Shown here in pieces: positions 61,266 to 64,000 of a stretch of 64,000 nucleotides of DNA. Each line of letters begins with the position of its first letter. The stretch's first letter is position 1. The notes under the pieces are model-generated. The model did no database searches. It had not been told where the DNA came from and worked only from the letters and a program-made list of their open reading frames with translations. Source of the DNA: Coprinopsis marcescibilis (lineage: Eukaryota > Basidiomycota > Agaricomycetes > Agaricales > Psathyrellaceae); assembly GCA_004369085.1 (NCBI GenBank), contig ML210231.1, positions 56,573 through 120,572 on the forward strand, read 5' to 3'. Both the position numbers and the translations under genes were made by a program.

Positions 61266-62440
61266 TTAGTGAGAGAACCCCTTGTGAACGACACAGTGCA
61301 AAGGCACGGCCTCCCCAGTCGGTTTGGGACCGTAGACCTGTGTATGCTTGGCACGAATATGTTTCTTCAACGTCCTATAGCACATTGTCCCGCAATAGCA
61401 ACCTAACCACATGCAAATCCATTTACACTCGGACGCGCCAGCAAACCACTGCTTCTTTGTGTCCGGGTTACTTTGATACGCCGCTTTCTCTTTCTGAACC
61501 TCAGGTTTCCAGTGCTTATTCTCCAAGTGGTTGATTAGGTCATTGACGCTGTCACAGCTGGTGCTGCAAAGCACTTTGCCGGTCACCACTTCTCCCCACT
61601 GGCACTGGATCCTGTCTGCAAGAGGGCTGGTGTACTAAAGTCAGCTTCGTGAAAATACAGAAGGAATCCGGTCACACTTTTCGTTGGCAGTAGAAACTGG
61701 GCTCTTTTTCACTTTCTTTGAGAGCGCTTGAGCAGGAACAGAATGCATGTATTTTACCCTGATCTTATCATCTGGTTCTCTTCCACGCTTCTTCTGATTG
61801 ATTCTGGGAGTAACGACACCGGTGGGATGAGTCGCCAAATTGCATCTGAAGTTTCCCTCATATTTGAGCCCAGAATCAGAGCTCTCCGGTGAGTTTCTAG
61901 CAAGAATGTTAGTTCAGACCTCGGCGAAAGACGGAGCAGCATGTACTGGTCAACTAAGCATGGTGGAAATGATTCACGCTCGGGTACCTCGAGCTCCTTC
62001 GAAGCATCGCAAGGCTTTTCATCATCGTGGCTCTGCAGGGGCTTGGAACTGTAATAGTGAGAGACTTCCCACTCAATTGGGTGTTCGAAATGTGCCTCTG
62101 CATTTTCTTTGCAAGCCCCGATATCAACTGCCAGAGTGGAGGCTTTACGTAGAGTATGTGCCACTCGTAGGGGCGTATCCAGGGAAGGGGTGGATTCTCT
62201 GCTCAGGGGCCCAAACACAAGTGACCCAAAGGTGAAAGACGCGGCAAGTTCAAATAAAAGACACAGTTTCGGAAATGAAGGATGTCGGCCATGAAGCATT
62301 AATGAGAAAAGGATATCAGAAAGACACAGTAGTCAGCAATTTGTGCTATTCATATTCAGAAGCAAGAGGACTCACGGAGACGCTCTGGGGCCATGAATAA
62401 CTCTCCAGCCATGAGCATCGCAATTTGCGTTGCTTGACAT
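61266..62440 (-). CDS. Protein with C-terminal paired atypical C2H2-like modules (family member C); 5' half approximate
   Basis: The 3' half is well supported. An exon starting at 61890 (after TTGCTAG) runs to 61678 and is followed by 61626..61266, across a 51-nt intron. The product runs from SPESSDSGLKYEG through basic patches NQKKRGREPDD and KKVKKSP to the Cys/His unit. Module 1 has IQCQW, LCSTSC and HLENKH; module 2 has ICMWLGC, YCGTMC and HIRAKH, close to a classical C2H2 finger. It ends GPKPTGEAVPLHCVVHKG. Upstream, a coding stretch (62235 to about 61940, with ERESFPPCLVDQ) joins in phase to 61890 across a 49-nt intron. A start exon MSSNANCDAHGWRVIHGPRA at 62440 is likely. The link between those two parts is unresolved, so the total length is not given. 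Confidence 0.6.
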
Positions 62441-64000
62441 TGAAAATTGCGGACAGTATGATCAGGCAATGACTGATACTGGTAGGTGGAAGAGCGAAGG
62501 AGAGCATTGATTCTTCAGGTTGGGTGGCTGCTCACTTTTATATCTCGACGCGTAGCTGGACATGGGCTTGCTCGTAACTTCTCTGGAAAATCCTCTGATG
62601 TTGCCATCGTACCTGCCTTAGAAGCTGTGGAGCTGAATGGGCGATGGAGATGCAATGCACACCGTCGTCAGTGGTGGCACGAAAAGTCCCAACGACCTGA
62701 CTGTGCGTGTACCAATTAGATAACTTGCATGCAACGGACACTGGTACTGCCACTGTGCTACGTGGTGCCACCCAGTTCGTTGCAAAGGAGAGACGTCCTA
62801 GTGGGGCATTTGAGTGGCCAAGATTACTTTTGGCACTTACAGTAATCAATGACCATGTCAATACGAAGCTTTTACTCGACAGGGGCAATGTTCGGCGGCG
62901 GCGATGAGGTGTATTCGGGTATGAGGACTTAGAGAAACACCTGGACATCCTACATTAACGACTGACGTGTTTGGGTAGAACCAACAGTCTGAGCCTACTA
63001 CTAGTACTACACCCTCCTACGACTCGATTGGCCTCGTCGTGATAGGTCCTACACAAGGATAGCCACAAGTCAGATCAGAATTCATTGAGCATGTCGACGG
63101 TACTCACAGTCTGTCCGCCTCTAAGGTGTTAGCCTTGGCAGCACATAGAGTAGAACGGTGTACAAGTATTTTGTATTTCCCTGACCCAGCGGCGATCCGC
63201 CACCAGCGTCCCACGTCCCAGCATGCCGCTCGGCGAAGGTCTCCTGTTGTTTTTATGGATCTCCACACGAGCACTGCACCAGCCAATGTATCGTGTCGGA
63301 TGGGCACCTTGTAGAACACAGGCTATGATATGGCCGTGAGACCATTCTATGCATTCTGCGAGTATGTTAGAGCTCTGGAGGATTGGTGTTCAGGGTGTCC
63401 GTTCCAAGTCAGAGCAGGCGTCAACCCCGTTTGTACAAGCGGCCAGTACCAGGGCCAACAAGCCGATTCCAGTGCGGCAGTGTTGGATAGAGAGCTGAGA
63501 ATGCAGCTGGCTTTTCAAAAGAGGCCTGCTGAAGACGGGCGAAATCGCGAATTAGTATGGTCGATCAAGCGTTCCGAGGTCAGAAGTAAACAATAAATAT
63601 CTTCGTTGCTGGATATCGGATCGTGAAGGTCGAAATTGCGCCCGTGAAGCATAGAAAGTCGATTTTTCTTCGGAGATATGCTCCAATGCGTGGACATCAA
63701 CGTTATGTCGGAGAACTCCGAATGACTAGGTCAACGGCCTGGGGTTGCCGAACTCATTTCAACCTCCGAAAGCCTGTCGCAGCCGGGGGCAACGCGACCG
63801 ATCCACCGGAACGGTGGCAGTGTGTTGAGATGACTCATGAGTTCATTTACTCAGGGTTGCGACGCTGCTTGACTTTTGCCATCCCGCAACGCCAATGGTG
63901 TAGCCAGTGCTGGCCCTCAACATCACTTATGCATTCTACACAACATCGGGGCAAGGGTAATCCATCCCCGCTCCAAATCTCTCGTCAGTGTGACCTTTGC
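62441..64000. other. Promoter of member C and unresolved right edge
   Basis: The first 100 nt are the upstream region of member C. Beyond that, opposed frames of 60-136 codons occur (for example 62538..62948 minus and 63330..63596 plus). The latter has a Cys pair (WCSGCPF), but no domain or splice model is convincing. A gene running off the right edge cannot be excluded. Confidence 0.4.
62537..62543 (-). promoter_or_regulatory. TATA-like box of family member C
   Basis: TATAAAA on the minus strand, 97 nt upstream of the likely ATG at 62440. Confidence 0.45.

Noticed and set aside
1..64000. Transposon, CRISPR array or prophage-like element
   Set aside because: No reverse transcriptase, transposase, integrase, terminal repeats or regularly spaced repeats were seen; CRISPR and prophage are not expected in fungal nuclear DNA.

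Overview
The window is nuclear DNA of a filamentous basidiomycete, most probably an Agaricomycete (a mushroom-forming or wood- and litter-decay fungus). The evidence is dense split genes with about 50-65 nt GT-AG introns, an intronless tRNA-Val, a WSC-repeat copper radical oxidase, a protein of the Agaricomycete-expanded 'VTGCDK...W' family, HGD-type TKL-like kinases in tandem, and a WOPR transcription factor. No transposon, rDNA, telomere, organellar or viral sequence was recognised. Exon models were worked out by hand from splice signals, reading frame and family conservation. For most multi-exon genes the summed exons are an exact multiple of three.

Layout. 0-7 kb: the 3' end of a 2OG-Fe(II) oxygenase (+), a large Agaricomycete-type orphan (-), and a disordered protein ending in paired Cys/His modules (-). 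7-12 kb: gene-poor, with a GA-rich tract, a TA microsatellite, a 41-bp tandem duplication carrying CACGTGAC, and tRNA-Val(AAC). 12-25 kb: an orphan gene (-), a Kre6/Skn1-like GH16 protein (-), a 4.5-kb divergent intergenic region, and a fungal GT2 glycosyltransferase (+). 25-34 kb: a copper radical oxidase with four WSC domains (-), divergent from a WOPR (Wor1/Gti1/Pac2) regulator (+). 34-38 kb: gene-poor. 38-42 kb: two tandem kinase paralogues (+). 42-53 kb: nucleostemin-like GTPase GRN1 (-), a small DUF6914-like protein (-), a GH128 glucanase with signal and GPI-like tail (+), an AT-hook protein (+) and an orphan (+). 53-64 kb: an HSPA12-like Hsp70 ATPase (+), then two more paired Cys/His proteins (-).

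Themes. Cell-wall and extracellular carbohydrate genes recur (Kre6-like, GT2, WSC copper radical oxidase, GH128). The most interesting unexplained element is the dispersed three-member family at 4.8-7.1, 57.8-59.7 and 61.3-62.4 kb. Each member has a disordered N-terminus, a basic stretch, an intron at the same structural place, and two atypical C2H2-like modules (C-x-W...C...H-x3/4-H followed by [IV]C...C...H-x3/4-H). Nothing in the window forms an obvious new operon-like system, as expected for a fungal chromosome.
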